DNA of 18,365 nucleotides from Candidatus Cloacimonadota bacterium (GCA_030445745.1 JASUTE010000027.1:1-18365); one strand, 5' to 3'; positions 9,301-16,485 are shown, numbered from the stretch's first letter. A program made the numbers and translations. The notes: generated from the letters alone by a model not told the origin.

Positions 9301-9624
9301 GACATTATAAATGTTGAAAATGACCCCGCAGAAGAGCTTCCTAACAACAAAGTTATTATGTCGCAAAATTATCCTAATCCATTTAACCCTACCACTTCGA
9401 TCGAGTTCTCTATTCCCCATAGTAGTAAAGTTGAATTAGCTATTTATAATCTAAAAGGACAAGTTGTGAAAACTTTAGTAAGCCGCAATTTGGCAGCAGG
9501 GAATCATATAGTAAACTGGAATGGGAAAGATAATACAGGAAATCAGGTTAGCAGTGGCGTTTATTTCTATAAACTGCAAACCGCGAATGCTAACATCACT
9601 AAAAAAATGCTGTTAATGAAATAG
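6358..9624 (+). CDS. Giant secreted surface protein with T9SS type A sorting domain
   Basis: A 1088-aa exported protein. Residues 1-19 are a signal peptide ending YA before [11 protein letters not shown]. Domains in order: choice-of-anchor J (21-168: [25 protein letters not shown]), a cadherin-like Ig fold (about 175-262), a CARDB-like module (about 264-375: [20 protein letters not shown]), a nidogen-like module (about 385-625: [31 protein letters not shown]), an Ig-like module (about 626-725), an unrecognised block (about 730-985), then the sorting domain (1004-1088: [32 protein letters not shown]). Its N-terminal module is of the same type as those in the divergent 866-aa protein. The ATG overlaps the upstream stop, and GGGAG lies six bases before it inside the upstream gene, suggesting translational coupling. 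No proven enzyme motif; adhesin or extracellular binding protein is inferred. Confidence 0.85.
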   Translation: MKRIILVLGLLLCITAIYADWQLETSFEAGEFPAGWLAYDEDGDDHIWQVYENTEYAYEGNYAAFVDNYLPNENEDWLVTPALSISSGDSLKFFTRSWYSTENLEVKISTASNNVEDFDDTILTLENIDEEYSEYTVALNEYADQDVYLAFYWECNSYGILLDNVKVGQQTGIETELDLPEQFSFIQGEQLQVDFSQYITVADPEAATLSVSGNENVTVSIEEFMVTFSCSDWFGTETLTFSLDDGAGKEIVTDEVEIVVEPIQYVDLSIEEISAPQLVALLNLENQPAVVIKNVGDLPITESFLLNCEITDESETLVYEDELEFLDDLAVGETAELQFAAWQPTLTGNYNIEISHQLQDDFTTNNSLSTAITVAEHFATSEPDGFGYQWINSNAEDGPEFAWIDISETGSSSIMAGVDQFYGDDNFSEPIEIGFPFTFYGIDYDSMYIDVNGEILLAENTFYQPYPSDGWGSDGFIFNYVYPIPGFEAVPALIAPYWDDLEAIEGTGDVYYQTLGESPNRYCVVQWHKLRFHAGDNETDSLDFEVILHENGEIVMQYNNVATGQSNSNVPHDYGQSATVAIQNEAATMGLCYLQEVVENNTYMGVEPLGNILQDNLAIKFTTGADTQPPYITHEEVGNTFNSNVEFTTTITDMSELESANLHYNLGNGWEIISFSAFTEPNIYTFSLDNLASGTTVEYYFSAEDILGNSSVLPETAPEDTYSFQVLPNAGNSVLLCYPGSMDYNNTELPLYEEVLADLDISYDKYDWQEYAEFELPHTYEAIIVYANTGSNSPELQLLSQELMNYMDAGSEEEPNNVLFVSDNFASAQHGQPNSSPRKKLLTAYFRTSYIATGLGGGTNGLGGPDCYDYEEGSIMALDDSPIGTSGIEYDVYANSPDCLFEKDACPAWYEDEVINPEIPSHNAFVFEDGPINGQAYLYHGVCATWIDNLIYKGFYFSFDFSQLDEYEDRKMFLEEALVWFDIINVENDPAEELPNNKVIMSQNYPNPFNPTTSIEFSIPHSSKVELAIYNLKGQVVKTLVSRNLAAGNHIVNWNGKDNTGNQVSSGVYFYKLQTANANITKKMLLMK

Positions 9625-9650
9625 TATTAACCCGTATTGCATAAGCAACG

Positions 9651-9678
9651 AGCCTGTGTCTTTGGCACAGGCTTTTTT
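9651..9678 (+). terminator. Intrinsic terminator of the winged-helix/surface protein operon
   Basis: A perfect 8-bp stem, AGCCTGTG (9651-9658) with CACAGGCT (9666-9673), encloses a seven-base loop and runs into TTTTTT. It starts 27 bases after the stop of the 1088-aa gene and closes the two-gene operon. Confidence 0.95.
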
Positions 9679-9737
9679 ATTAGAACCAGCTGAATTTATT
9701 CCCAATCTGTTGCAAATCTATTTTTTGAAAATGTGTG

Positions 9738-9802
9738 TTTCTTCCACTTGAATTCCCCAGTTTTTAAAGTTGAAAAGTTACCAGTTGAAATAAAAAATAG
9801 CC
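9738..9802. repeat. Short direct repeat C, copy 1
   Basis: About 62 bases (TTGAATTCCCC, then AAAGTTGAAAAGTTA, then TTGAAATAAAA) recur at 10999-11060 with small differences. The two copies bracket the structured-RNA region, repeat A and vapBC. Confidence 0.75.
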
Positions 9803-9817
9803 AATACCTAAAAAAAA

Positions 9818-9932
9818 GGGGGGGTACACCCTTCCAGCGAGATCTTACTCTCGCTGCTGCAGGTAGATGCGCTTACCAAAGGGTGGCTGGAAGTTTGACT
9901 TGTCGGTAAGTGCCCCCCTTCCCCGGGAGCAC
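9818..9932. ncRNA. Candidate structured RNA with alternative pairings
   Basis: Read on the + strand, a G7 run at 9818-9824 can pair with C6 at 9913-9918. Inside, CACCCTT (9827-9833) pairs with AAGGGTG (9879-9885) and encloses two smaller hairpins: CAGCGAG (9835-9841)/CTCGCTG (9850-9856) and GGTA (9862-9865)/TACC (9874-9877), giving a three-way junction. A competing 8-bp helix is possible between CTTCCAGC (9831-9838) and GCTGGAAG (9886-9893), and GTGC (9910-9913)/GCAC (9929-9932) can close a second hairpin. I do not recognise a known family; strand and expression are unknown. Confidence 0.4.
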
Positions 9933-10193
9933 CCTGAAACTAAGAAAAATATGCCAATAACCCTATTCTGCCAAGATTTTTAGAGATACTTTCCTAAAGA
10001 ATAAATTATTTTTGCCAAATGCTAATAAAACTATATTTTAATTATCTTTTTTATTGGGAAGTTTAGAAGAAATGAAAAACAATCTAAAGTGAATATCCGC
10101 AACATTTATCCGCCTTAGGAGGAATTGTCGCCTAACCCCAAATTCAGTCGTGTTCTCGACGAAATGCGAGGACAAAAACGCTAGTTGAAAATA
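9891..10193. repeat. Long direct repeat A (upstream of vapB)
   Basis: About 300 bases starting AGTTTGACTTGTCGGTAAG are repeated at 11784-12073 (repeat B). The first ~150 bases are very similar: the GTGC...GCAC hairpin, then CTAAGAAAAATATGCCAA, then CCCTATTCTGCCAAG. Similarity then fades but returns at CCGCAACATTTATCC. This copy ends about 65 bases before vapB, so it may carry the vapBC promoter. No coding frame runs through both copies. Confidence 0.85.
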
Positions 10194-10258
10194 TTTTAAT
10201 TGACACCCACACATAGAGAACTACTTTGTTTTGTGTAAAAAAAATACTGGAGGTAATT

Positions 10259-10459
10259 ATGGCAACAAACTTAGCTCTTGATCCTAAATTAATAATTGAA
10301 GCTCAAAAAATTGGAGGATTTAAAACAAAAAAAGAAACTGTTAATACAGCTTTATTGGAATACATACAAAGACATAAACAACTGGAAATTATTGAACTTT
10401 TTGGTTCGATAAAATATGACCCTGAATATAACTATAAAGAAGGACGAAATAGAAGATGA
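10259..10459 (+). CDS. vapB: VapB-type antitoxin
   Basis: A 66-aa antitoxin of a type II toxin-antitoxin pair. The N-terminal part (MATNLALDPKLIIEAQKIGG, then FKTKKETVNTALLEYIQRHK) has the VapB ribbon-helix-helix pattern, expected to bind DNA as a dimer and autoregulate. The tail (FGSIKYDPEYNYKEGR) matches the toxin-binding C-terminus of this VapB subfamily. The ATG was chosen because GGAGG at 10249-10253 lies five bases upstream; an in-frame ATG at 10226 would add 11 residues without such a site. The last bases overlap vapC by ATGA. Confidence 0.9.
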   Translation: MATNLALDPKLIIEAQKIGGFKTKKETVNTALLEYIQRHKQLEIIELFGSIKYDPEYNYKEGRNRR

Positions 10460-10878
10460 AAGTGTTAGTTGATACATCTATCTGGTTCTTAGCCTTAAGA
10501 AAAAAGAAAACACAATTAAACAAAACTCAAATTTTAATAGTTGAAGAATTAATCGAGTTAATCAATGAATCTAGAGTTGTATTGATCGGCCCCGTTCGAC
10601 AAGAAATTCTGTCTGGAATAGTTTCAAAATCTCAATTTCAGAAGCTAAAAGCAAAATTTAGGGCTTTCGAAGATTTTCCCATAAATCAAAGAGATTATGA
10701 ATTAGCTGCTGAATTTTATAACATTTGTCGTAAAAATGGAGTTAAAGGTTCTCATATTGATTTTCTAATCTGCTCTACTTCATATAATCATAAGTTTTCA
10801 ATATTTACAACAGATAAGGATTTTGAGAATTATTCAAAACATTTAAATATTTCGATTCATAGTGTTCGTAAGAAATGA
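10456..10878 (+). CDS. vapC: VapC-type PIN-domain ribonuclease toxin
   Basis: A 140-aa PIN domain, the usual VapC size. These toxins are Mg-dependent endoribonucleases, commonly cutting tRNA or rRNA, and are held inactive by VapB. The acidic residues are present: D6 in VLVDTSIWF, E50 in PVRQEILSG, D102 in GSHIDFLICSTS, and D120/D122 in FTTDKDF. The catalytic set looks intact. The start overlaps the vapB stop (ATGA), so translation is coupled. The pair sits in a repeat-rich accessory stretch with IS remains, as is common for mobile toxin-antitoxin modules. Confidence 0.93.
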   Translation: MKVLVDTSIWFLALRKKKTQLNKTQILIVEELIELINESRVVLIGPVRQEILSGIVSKSQFQKLKAKFRAFEDFPINQRDYELAAEFYNICRKNGVKGSHIDFLICSTSYNHKFSIFTTDKDFENYSKHLNISIHSVRKK

Positions 10879-10998
10879 AAAATTTCCACTATGACAGGAG
10901 GTTTTGGGGTGGAGTTTAACCTGAATAATTCTGAATCCGTTGTGCCCGCTAAACGATATCCCCCAAAATTCACACCATATTTATTCTAGAAAGATATT
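10879..10998. other. Intergenic stretch after vapC
   Basis: No gene is seen. TTTTGGGG (10902-10909) is inverted as CCCCAAAA (10961-10968) across a 51-base loop, with no T tract, so it does not look like a terminator. Confidence 0.4.
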
Positions 10999-11060
10999 TT
11001 TTCTTTCGCTTGAATTCCCCTGTTATTAAAGTTGAAAAGTTAAATTGAAATAAAATTGCC
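10999..11060. repeat. Short direct repeat C, copy 2
   Basis: Second copy of the sequence at 9738-9802 (TTGAATTCCCC, ATTAAAGTTGAAAAGTTA, TTGAAATAAAA). It stops exactly where the IS-like left end begins. This suggests that C and B were once adjacent, like C1 and A, before the IS arrived. Confidence 0.75.
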
Positions 11061-11170
11061 CCGTCCTGAAATAGGTTGACAGAAACCTAAACTAGGGAGG
11101 CTTAATGAGTAAGAAGATTAAGAATTACCGATACAGCCAGTATTTTAAATATGCTGTATTGCAAAATTAG
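11061..11170 (+). mobile_element. Remnant left end of an IS with truncated transposase start
   Basis: CCGTCCTGAAATAGGTTGAC with AGAAACCT looks like an IS terminal end. About 30 bases on, GGGAGG precedes ATG at 11105, encoding MSKKIKNYRYSQYFKYAVLQ-N-stop (21 aa). The YRYSQYFKYAVLQ block matches the N-terminal helix of transposase OrfA proteins (RYSxxFKxxVL). The frame stops at 11170 and nothing else of a transposase follows, so the body was deleted. No right end is visible before the lipoprotein gene. Confidence 0.6.
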
Positions 11171-11190
11171 GAAAGAAGGAAGGAATTAAG

Positions 11191-11676
11191 ATGAATTTTA
11201 AAAAGCTATTATTACTGCTATCAGTAATCTCAATATTCGCATGCTCAAATACTGGTAGAGAAGGTGAATGGAAGAAATTTAAATACAAATGGGGTGATAA
11301 TAAATTAGTTGATAAAGTTGAAATTATTGTTCAAGGTTCCTACTATTGTGCACAAGGTTTTTTTAATGATGAAAATATTATTCGAGTCCAATGGCAAGCA
11401 AAGAATCTGGGTAATTCAACAACTTCCTATAGATATCTTGATAAATATCTTATTGATAAAGCAGGTAGAAAATACAAACCTTATGATGGTTTTGGAAGTG
11501 ATGATGTTCATCCACTTGTAAAATCAAAAATTCTTGTTTGCATGTATGTAATACCTTCCACTGTAAAAATAAGAGATTTATCATGGGGACTATATAATAA
11601 TGATATAGATAAAGTTTATTATAAAATAAAATTAAGACCAACTAAGAAAAATCTTTCTGAAATCATCATCTATTAA
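11191..11676 (+). CDS. Small lipoprotein, DUF4352-like
   Basis: A 161-aa protein. The first 18 residues are a lipoprotein signal (KK, hydrophobic LLLLLSVISIF, lipobox IFAC with Cys18), so it should be lipid-anchored in the periplasm or at the outer membrane. The mature part has an Ig-like pattern similar to DUF4352: IIRVQWQAKNLGNSTTSY, then LIDKAGRKYKPYDG, a hydrophobic strand (KILVCMYVIPSTVKIRDLSW) and a final KVYYKIKL strand. Function is unknown. AGGAAGGAA lies upstream of the ATG. The gene sits between an IS remnant and repeat B, so it may be an inserted passenger. Confidence 0.7.
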   Translation: MNFKKLLLLLSVISIFACSNTGREGEWKKFKYKWGDNKLVDKVEIIVQGSYYCAQGFFNDENIIRVQWQAKNLGNSTTSYRYLDKYLIDKAGRKYKPYDGFGSDDVHPLVKSKILVCMYVIPSTVKIRDLSWGLYNNDIDKVYYKIKLRPTKKNLSEIIIY

Positions 11677-11783
11677 GTAGATGAAAAAACGCCTCACATA
11701 AATGCTGCTATCCCATTTTTTAAGCCACAATTAATGTGATTTAATCTTTTTATTAACCTTGGGCCAGTTTTAGGGACAACGTC
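11677..11783. other. Short intergenic stretch before repeat B
   Basis: AT-rich, with no terminator hairpin or gene that I can support. It separates the lipoprotein stop from repeat B. Confidence 0.4.
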
Positions 11784-12073
11784 AGTTTGCCTTGTCGGTA
11801 AGTGCCCCCCCCTTCCCCGGGAGCACCCTGGAACTAAGAAAAATATGCCAACAACCCTATTCTGCCAAGATTTTTAAAGATACTTTCCTGCAGAATAAAT
11901 TATTTTTTGTTTGACAAATGCTAAGCAAAACTAAATTTTTAGTCGTGTTGTTATTGGTAAGATTTTGTGAAAGATAGAAAGCAATTTAGATATAATACTT
12001 GTCCTCCTAGGAAGCATCCGCAACATTTATCCACCTTGGGAAAAATTCGGGGATAAAGACGTTAGAGGAAATT
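11784..12073. repeat. Long direct repeat B (upstream of alpha-amylase)
   Basis: Second copy of repeat A (9891-10193). It keeps the TTGTCGGTAAGTGCC hairpin start, CTAAGAAAAATATGCCAA, CCCTATTCTGCCAAG and CCGCAACATTTATCC, with small indels. It lacks the structured region that precedes copy A at 9818-9890. It ends about 78 bases before the amylase ATG, much as copy A ends just before vapB, so it may supply a promoter. Confidence 0.85.
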
Positions 12074-12150
12074 TGGGCAAAAATTCTAATACAAACCAGC
12101 CATACCTAATTGCTTAAAAAGTTGAACTATTTTAGTAAGGAGAAATAAAT

Positions 12151-13626
12151 ATGAAAGAATATAATGGTGCAATGATGCAATATTTTCATTGGTACACTCC
12201 AGCTGATGGCACCCTGTGGAATCAATTATCCAAAAATGCTGCTAACCTGGCAAAAGCAGGTATTACAGCAGTTTGGCTTCCACCAGCTTATAAAGGTGCT
12301 GGAGGCAAAAATGATGTAGGTTATGGTGTCTATGATTTATTTGACTTGGGAGAATTTGACCAAAAAGGTTCAATTTGTACTAAATATGGTACCCGCTCTG
12401 AATATATAAAAGCAATAAAAGCAGCTCAGAGAGAAAATATTCAGGTATATGCTGATATAGTATTAAATCACAAAATGGGAGCTGACCATCCCGAAGAATT
12501 CAAAGCAACCCCCTATAATCCGCAAAATCGTAATGAACCCAAGGGAGAAATGGCCCCTATAAAAGCTTGGACTAACTTTACTTTCCCGGGTCGCAATAAG
12601 AAATATTCTGAACTTGAATGGCATTGGTGGCATTTTAGCTCGGCTGATTATAACGCATTGGATGAAAAAAAAGACGCTATCTATCTTTTTGAAGGTAAGA
12701 GTTTTGATGATAATGTTGATCAGGAAAAGGGCAATTTTGACTATCTTATGGGCTGTGATCTAGACATTAATAATCCGGATGTCAGAAAAGAACTTTTTTA
12801 TTGGGGTGAGTGGTTTATCGAAACAACAGGTATTGATGGTTTTCGCTTCGATGCAGTGAAACATGTCAAGTCAACATTCTTTATTGAATGGCTTAATCAT
12901 TTACGAAAACATAGCGGTCGTAAACTTTTTGCAGTAGGGGAATATTGGTCAACCCAGATTGAAGCATTGAAACATTTTATTGAGACAACTGATGGTGGGA
13001 TGATGTTATTTGATTCCGGACTTCATTATAATTTTGCCGATGCCAGTAAAAAGGGTAAGGATTATGATTTACAAGGAATATTTAATAACACCCTAATTAA
13101 AGAGATGCCCAGTCTGGCTGTTACCATTGTCAGCAATCACGATACCCAACCATTACAAGCACTGGAATCTGTGGTAGAAGCATGGTTTAAGCCCTTGGCT
13201 TATGCAATTATTTTGTTAAGAAGGGATGGCTACCCCTGCATATTCTCTGCCGATTACTATGGAGCCAATTATAAAGGCATGGGTAAAGATGGTAAAGAAT
13301 ACGAAATTGATATGCCAAGCCATCGCTGGATGATCGATAATTTTCTTAAGGTTAGGAAGAATTATGCCTTTGGTGATCAATATGATTATTTTGATCATCC
13401 CAATTGTGTAGGTTGGACACGCACCGGAAATGAAGCTCACCCTGGCGGTGTTGCTGTATTATTAAGCAATGGGGAGAATGGCCTTAAAAATATGCAAACA
13501 GCTTCTCCAAATACTTCCTATATTGATATAACAGAGCATATTAAAGATACCGTTGTAACCAATAGCGAAGGTTGGGGAGAATTTCATTGCCTAGCAGGTT
13601 CTGTTTCGGTTTGGATACCCAAATGA
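12151..13626 (+). CDS. amyA: Cytoplasmic alpha-amylase (GH13, subfamily 5-like)
   Basis: A 491-aa enzyme predicted to hydrolyse internal alpha-1,4 bonds of starch, glycogen or maltodextrin (EC 3.2.1.1). The conserved GH13 regions are complete: ADIVLNH (101-107), GFRFDAVKH with nucleophile D234, AVGEYW with acid/base E264, and IVSNHDT with D331. The N-terminal block QYFHWYTPADG...WLPPAYKGAGG and DLFDLGEFDQKGSICTKYG is that of the AmyA/liquefying amylase group. There is no signal peptide, so it acts on internal glycogen or imported dextrins. AAGGAG lies eight bases before the ATG. It is the only clearly intact metabolic gene in the accessory zone; no other glycan gene is next to it. Confidence 0.93.
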   Translation: MKEYNGAMMQYFHWYTPADGTLWNQLSKNAANLAKAGITAVWLPPAYKGAGGKNDVGYGVYDLFDLGEFDQKGSICTKYGTRSEYIKAIKAAQRENIQVYADIVLNHKMGADHPEEFKATPYNPQNRNEPKGEMAPIKAWTNFTFPGRNKKYSELEWHWWHFSSADYNALDEKKDAIYLFEGKSFDDNVDQEKGNFDYLMGCDLDINNPDVRKELFYWGEWFIETTGIDGFRFDAVKHVKSTFFIEWLNHLRKHSGRKLFAVGEYWSTQIEALKHFIETTDGGMMLFDSGLHYNFADASKKGKDYDLQGIFNNTLIKEMPSLAVTIVSNHDTQPLQALESVVEAWFKPLAYAIILLRRDGYPCIFSADYYGANYKGMGKDGKEYEIDMPSHRWMIDNFLKVRKNYAFGDQYDYFDHPNCVGWTRTGNEAHPGGVAVLLSNGENGLKNMQTASPNTSYIDITEHIKDTVVTNSEGWGEFHCLAGSVSVWIPK

Positions 13627-13688
13627 AAAAATAAGCTATCTATTATTCAGAAAAGCCTTTTTTAATAAGTGAAGTCAAGACCGCTGAT

Positions 13689-14206
13689 ATGATTCACTAC
13701 AACAGTGTATTTATCACACCTGAGAATGAAGCACAGAAGGGTTGCTTGGCGATTCAGGATGGTCAAATCATTTACCTTGATTCTGAGGCCGGCAGCAAGG
13801 AATATGTCACCGATGACACGAAATGTGTAAATTGACAAAATAACACCGTTCTACCGTGATTTTTTGTCCGCCATTACCAGTCTTATATGAAAGGAAGGTT
13901 TATGAATTCCTGCCTGCTGCTCTGGAAAGACCAAGGAAGATTATTTCAGTATCCTCAAACTATACATCAAGATAAAGACTCTATTCTCTGATTTAGCTGG
14001 TGCCATATGCCGTTTGAATCCATAGAGCCGTCATCAAAGGATCGAGACAGGTTGATTCCCGCCAGGCCAGCTATGTTTCTATCTTTTGACTATCATTCCG
14101 CCTGGGTAAACTCCAAAGCGGTTGCAATCGCAAAGATCGATAAAAATACCTCTGATACGTCTGGTAACCACTCTGCAGCTAAGGAAGATGGCCACAAAAA
14201 ACATTA
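13689..14206 (+). pseudogene. Decayed amidohydrolase (YtcJ-like, amidohydrolase 3)
   Basis: Two separated pieces look like one broken metal-dependent amidohydrolase. The first (13689-13835, ending at a stop) reads MIHYNSVFITPENEAQKG and LAIQDGQIIYLDSEAGS, the usual N-terminal beta-sandwich of the family. The second (14007-14206) reads RLIPARPAMFLSFDYHSAWVNSKAVAIAKIDKNT, matching the internal P-V-x-L-x-S-x-x-x-H-S-x-W-V-N block of YtcJ-type enzymes. The sequence between contains stops and frame changes and has lost the HxH-containing stretch; the C-terminal two thirds are missing. A full member is about 500-550 aa, so it is non-functional. I infer the relationship from motifs only. Confidence 0.7.
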
Positions 14207-14212
14207 GTACAT

Positions 14213-14350
14213 TTGAAGGCTTGTTCTGTGCATTTTAAAAAAAGCAATTGCATCACTGAAAAGACTGGATATATCTGTGCTCAGTGTAAAGTGTATAAAG
14301 AGAACCAATTGGATAAGCTATATTTCTGCCTACAGACAGGCGATAAATAA
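14213..14350 (+). pseudogene. Cys-rich open fragment of unknown origin
   Basis: An open frame reads KACSVHFKKSNCITEKTGYI, then CAQCKVYKENQLDKLYFCLQ, TGDK and a stop at 14348-14350. The CxxC pair and spaced cysteines suggest a metal-binding protein end. No start codon with a ribosome site is seen, and it lies between two gene remnants, so a third remnant is more likely than a real gene. Confidence 0.3.
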
Positions 14351-14370
14351 AATGCCCAAGTCAATCTAAC

Positions 14371-14871
14371 CCAGATTTCATCACAATTGATGGCAGACCT
14401 GGGGCAACAGGGGCATCTCCTAAATTTGTCAAAGCATCAACATCTGTTCCTACATTATTTGCTTTATATAGAGCAAGAAAATTTCTAGATGAAAAAGATA
14501 GAAAGGATATTTCTTTGATAATTACGGGCGGATTAAGAGTATCTGCGGATTTTGCAAAAGCCCTTGCACTAGGAGCAGATGCTATTGCTATTGGGACAGC
14601 AGCACTTATGGCTACTGCATGCCAGCAGTATAGAATATGTGATTCTGGGAACTGTCCGGTTGGTGTTACTACCCAAGAGCCTGAACTGAGAAAACGATTA
14701 AAAATTGACATTTCTGCAAAGAAATTAGAATTTTTTTTTAAAGTATCAACAGCCGAATTAAAGGATTTTGCTAGACTTACTGGAAATAATGATGTTCATA
14801 AGTTAAATATTAAAGATTTATGCACTACCAATTCTGAAATATCAAGATTCACTGATATTAAACACGTTTAA
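14371..14871 (+). pseudogene. gltB: 3' fragment of glutamate synthase (FMN-binding domain)
   Basis: An open frame of about 166 aa matches the C-terminal part of the glutamate synthase alpha/beta-barrel: DFITIDGRPGATGASP, LIITGGLRVSADFAKALALG, ADAIAIGTAALMATACQQYR, and the cysteine region CDSGNCPVGVTTQEPELRKR. In intact enzymes this part binds FMN and the Fe-S cluster and makes glutamate from 2-oxoglutarate and ammonia. The frame is closed by a TAA at 14344 just before the homology and has no normal start, so about two thirds of a ~500-aa archaeal-type GltB (or more of a long one) is missing. The C-terminus (DLCTTNSEISRFTDI) seems natural. Confidence 0.85.
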
Positions 14872-15065
14872 ACACTTCTTGCCCTAAATGTTTTTCTTTG
14901 AGGGCTAACTGTGTTCGCTGGATTGGAGAGAATTTCCTTAACTATTGTCTCCCTTCGGTCGGATTAATTGGAACTTAAATTTAACTTTACGGGCGTAATT
15001 TTGCCCCCACTACGTAGAACAAAAGAAGCTAACAGGAATTATCAGGAAGATTCGGTAGGCTTAGC
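14872..15065. other. Convergent intergenic region
   Basis: No gene is seen between the gltB fragment (+) and the ATP-grasp gene (-). GGGC (14991-14994)/GCCC (15003-15006) forms a weak hairpin that could end minus-strand transcription, followed there by GTAAAGTTAAATTT. TAGGC (15056-15060)/GCCTA (15064-15068) is a short palindrome over the ATP-grasp stop codon. Confidence 0.4.
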
Positions 15066-16406
15066 CTAAATCGCCAAGCGATTTTTCGAATGTTTCCCCT
15101 TTTCTTCCGCTACCAGCGAGGGTAAGCTGATACTTCGTTCCATTCCCGCGATAATATTATGTTCGCTTACCCGCGCATACAAACCGCTGAAATTTCCCTG
15201 GTAAGCAAAAAGTCCTACAGTGGTTTTAAACGGTTTAAATACAAAAGTTCCATTTTGGAAAACCGGCATTTCTCTCTGCGTAAAATTACAAAATTCCTGC
15301 AGCAGAAATTCATCCTTCTCTTTCGCTTTAGCTACCTGGTTTTTCCACTCATCCTCTGTGCAATCCAATCCGCATACAACGCCTTTTCCGCCATAAAAAT
15401 CTTTGGGCTTGATGACATAAGCATCTTTGTTATCTAACGCTAATTGGCAATGTTTCTCGTTCAATTGCCATGTTTGGGGGATATGTTTGGTGATAAATTG
15501 TCGTTCTTCGGAATTTAGAAATCCGGTTTTATTTTCATCCGACAAAATGGAAAAAAAGGTTTTGTTATGCATAATCTGCGAGCGAAACGGACCCACTACG
15601 CAAACCGCTCTATCTTTATACGCTTGGATAAAATCACCTACTTCATGCAGCCGTTTCTCCATCTCCTGATTCACAGCTCTACGATATACTAAATCTATAG
15701 GCAACTTGCCAAAATAAAGCCTCCCGTTCTTATATTTCATCTCTCTCGGGTCGCAAATAACAGTTGTATAGCCACCTTTTTCAAAAACAGTTTGGAAAGT
15801 TTTAAATTCTTCGGACGTTCCTAAACCGCTAAAATCCACAATCGCAATGTTCGGTTTTCTGGTCCCGCCAAATTCCTGATAGATTTGCAAAAGCGCTTCT
15901 AGCCAAGAATGAAAAAGCTCAAAGTTATAGATTCGATATGTTTTCTGCAGTTCACGAATGATATCTGATTCCAAAAATATCCTTTCCAGCGTATTGGCTT
16001 CATTCATTGCCGAAGTTCCATCTCCATTCAGTTCACAAAATGAATAATTCCCATCGTAAAAAATATCTAACCGGGCAATAGGGGCAGCGCAGGAATAACC
16101 TGGGTCGATTAATATCAATTCTTCCATTTGATTGCTGAAGCCGAAATATTTTCGAAAGGCTGGGTTTTGCAAATATTCTTCAACACATTTTTGAATAATC
16201 CCCATCATCCGCTTGCAGATATTCTGGAAGTTTTGTACATCTTCTTGGTCAAAAAACATAGGCTGATACAGGAAATTAACAGTTTTACCCTTGTATTTTG
16301 CATTGGATTGTTTCATTTTTCTGATTATCTTGCGAAAATCCGAACTGAATTTTTCCGGATTCTGTTCTATTCGTTTTCTATACTCATCAAATATCTTCTT
16401 CTGCAA
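15066..16406 (-). CDS. ATP-grasp ligase, glutathionylspermidine synthase-like
   Basis: A 446-aa cytoplasmic protein resembling the circularly permuted ATP-grasp/glutathionylspermidine synthase group, which joins an amine to a peptide carboxylate via an acyl phosphate. Visible motifs: ARLDIFYDGNYSFCELNGDG (111-130) and MNEAN, which fit the R-x-D and E-x-N metal/substrate residues; VVGPFRSQIMHNKTFF (270-285); and the nucleotide loop AYVIKPKDFYGGKGVVCG (329-346). A C-terminal GLYARVSEHNII (408-419) resembles the family's GxYxRxS end. The TTG start has GGAGG seven bases upstream and a stop lies just above in frame. It follows the glutamate-cysteine ligase gene by 154 bases on the same strand. The final residues (KHSKNRLAI) are encoded over a short inverted repeat and may not be ancestral. 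Confidence 0.75.
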   Translation of the reverse strand: MQKKIFDEYRKRIEQNPEKFSSDFRKIIRKMKQSNAKYKGKTVNFLYQPMFFDQEDVQNFQNICKRMMGIIQKCVEEYLQNPAFRKYFGFSNQMEELILIDPGYSCAAPIARLDIFYDGNYSFCELNGDGTSAMNEANTLERIFLESDIIRELQKTYRIYNFELFHSWLEALLQIYQEFGGTRKPNIAIVDFSGLGTSEEFKTFQTVFEKGGYTTVICDPREMKYKNGRLYFGKLPIDLVYRRAVNQEMEKRLHEVGDFIQAYKDRAVCVVGPFRSQIMHNKTFFSILSDENKTGFLNSEERQFITKHIPQTWQLNEKHCQLALDNKDAYVIKPKDFYGGKGVVCGLDCTEDEWKNQVAKAKEKDEFLLQEFCNFTQREMPVFQNGTFVFKPFKTTVGLFAYQGNFSGLYARVSEHNIIAGMERSISLPSLVAEEKGKHSKNRLAI

Positions 16407-16440
16407 AATCTCCTCCGTATCTTCTTCTTATAAACATTTT

Positions 16441-16485
16441 GTCATTATGAGGTAAGCGGCAACGAAATCAAGCGACACAATCTCA
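16441..16485. repeat. Diverged REP-like element between two operon genes
   Basis: GTCATTATGAGG...GCGACACAATCTCA has the layout of the GTCATTGCGA...GAAGCAATCT element seen at 109-141, with several substitutions. It lies in the 154-base gap between the two minus-strand ligase genes, where it may have inserted into the operon. Confidence 0.5.

Noticed and set aside
9818-9932. SRP RNA or a known riboswitch
   Set aside because: The conserved GGAAG/GCAG tetraloop region of SRP RNA, the TPP and SAM cores and the cobalamin box are not present on either strand.
10226-10258. Upstream ATG for vapB
   Set aside because: The family pattern starts at the ATG at 10259, which has GGAGG five bases before it.
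10902-10968. Terminator after vapC
   Set aside because: The TTTTGGGG/CCCCAAAA arms are 51 bases apart and no T tract follows.
14361-14711. 116-aa minus-strand frame over the gltB fragment
   Set aside because: The + strand reading gives a clear glutamate synthase match; the minus frame is its complement.
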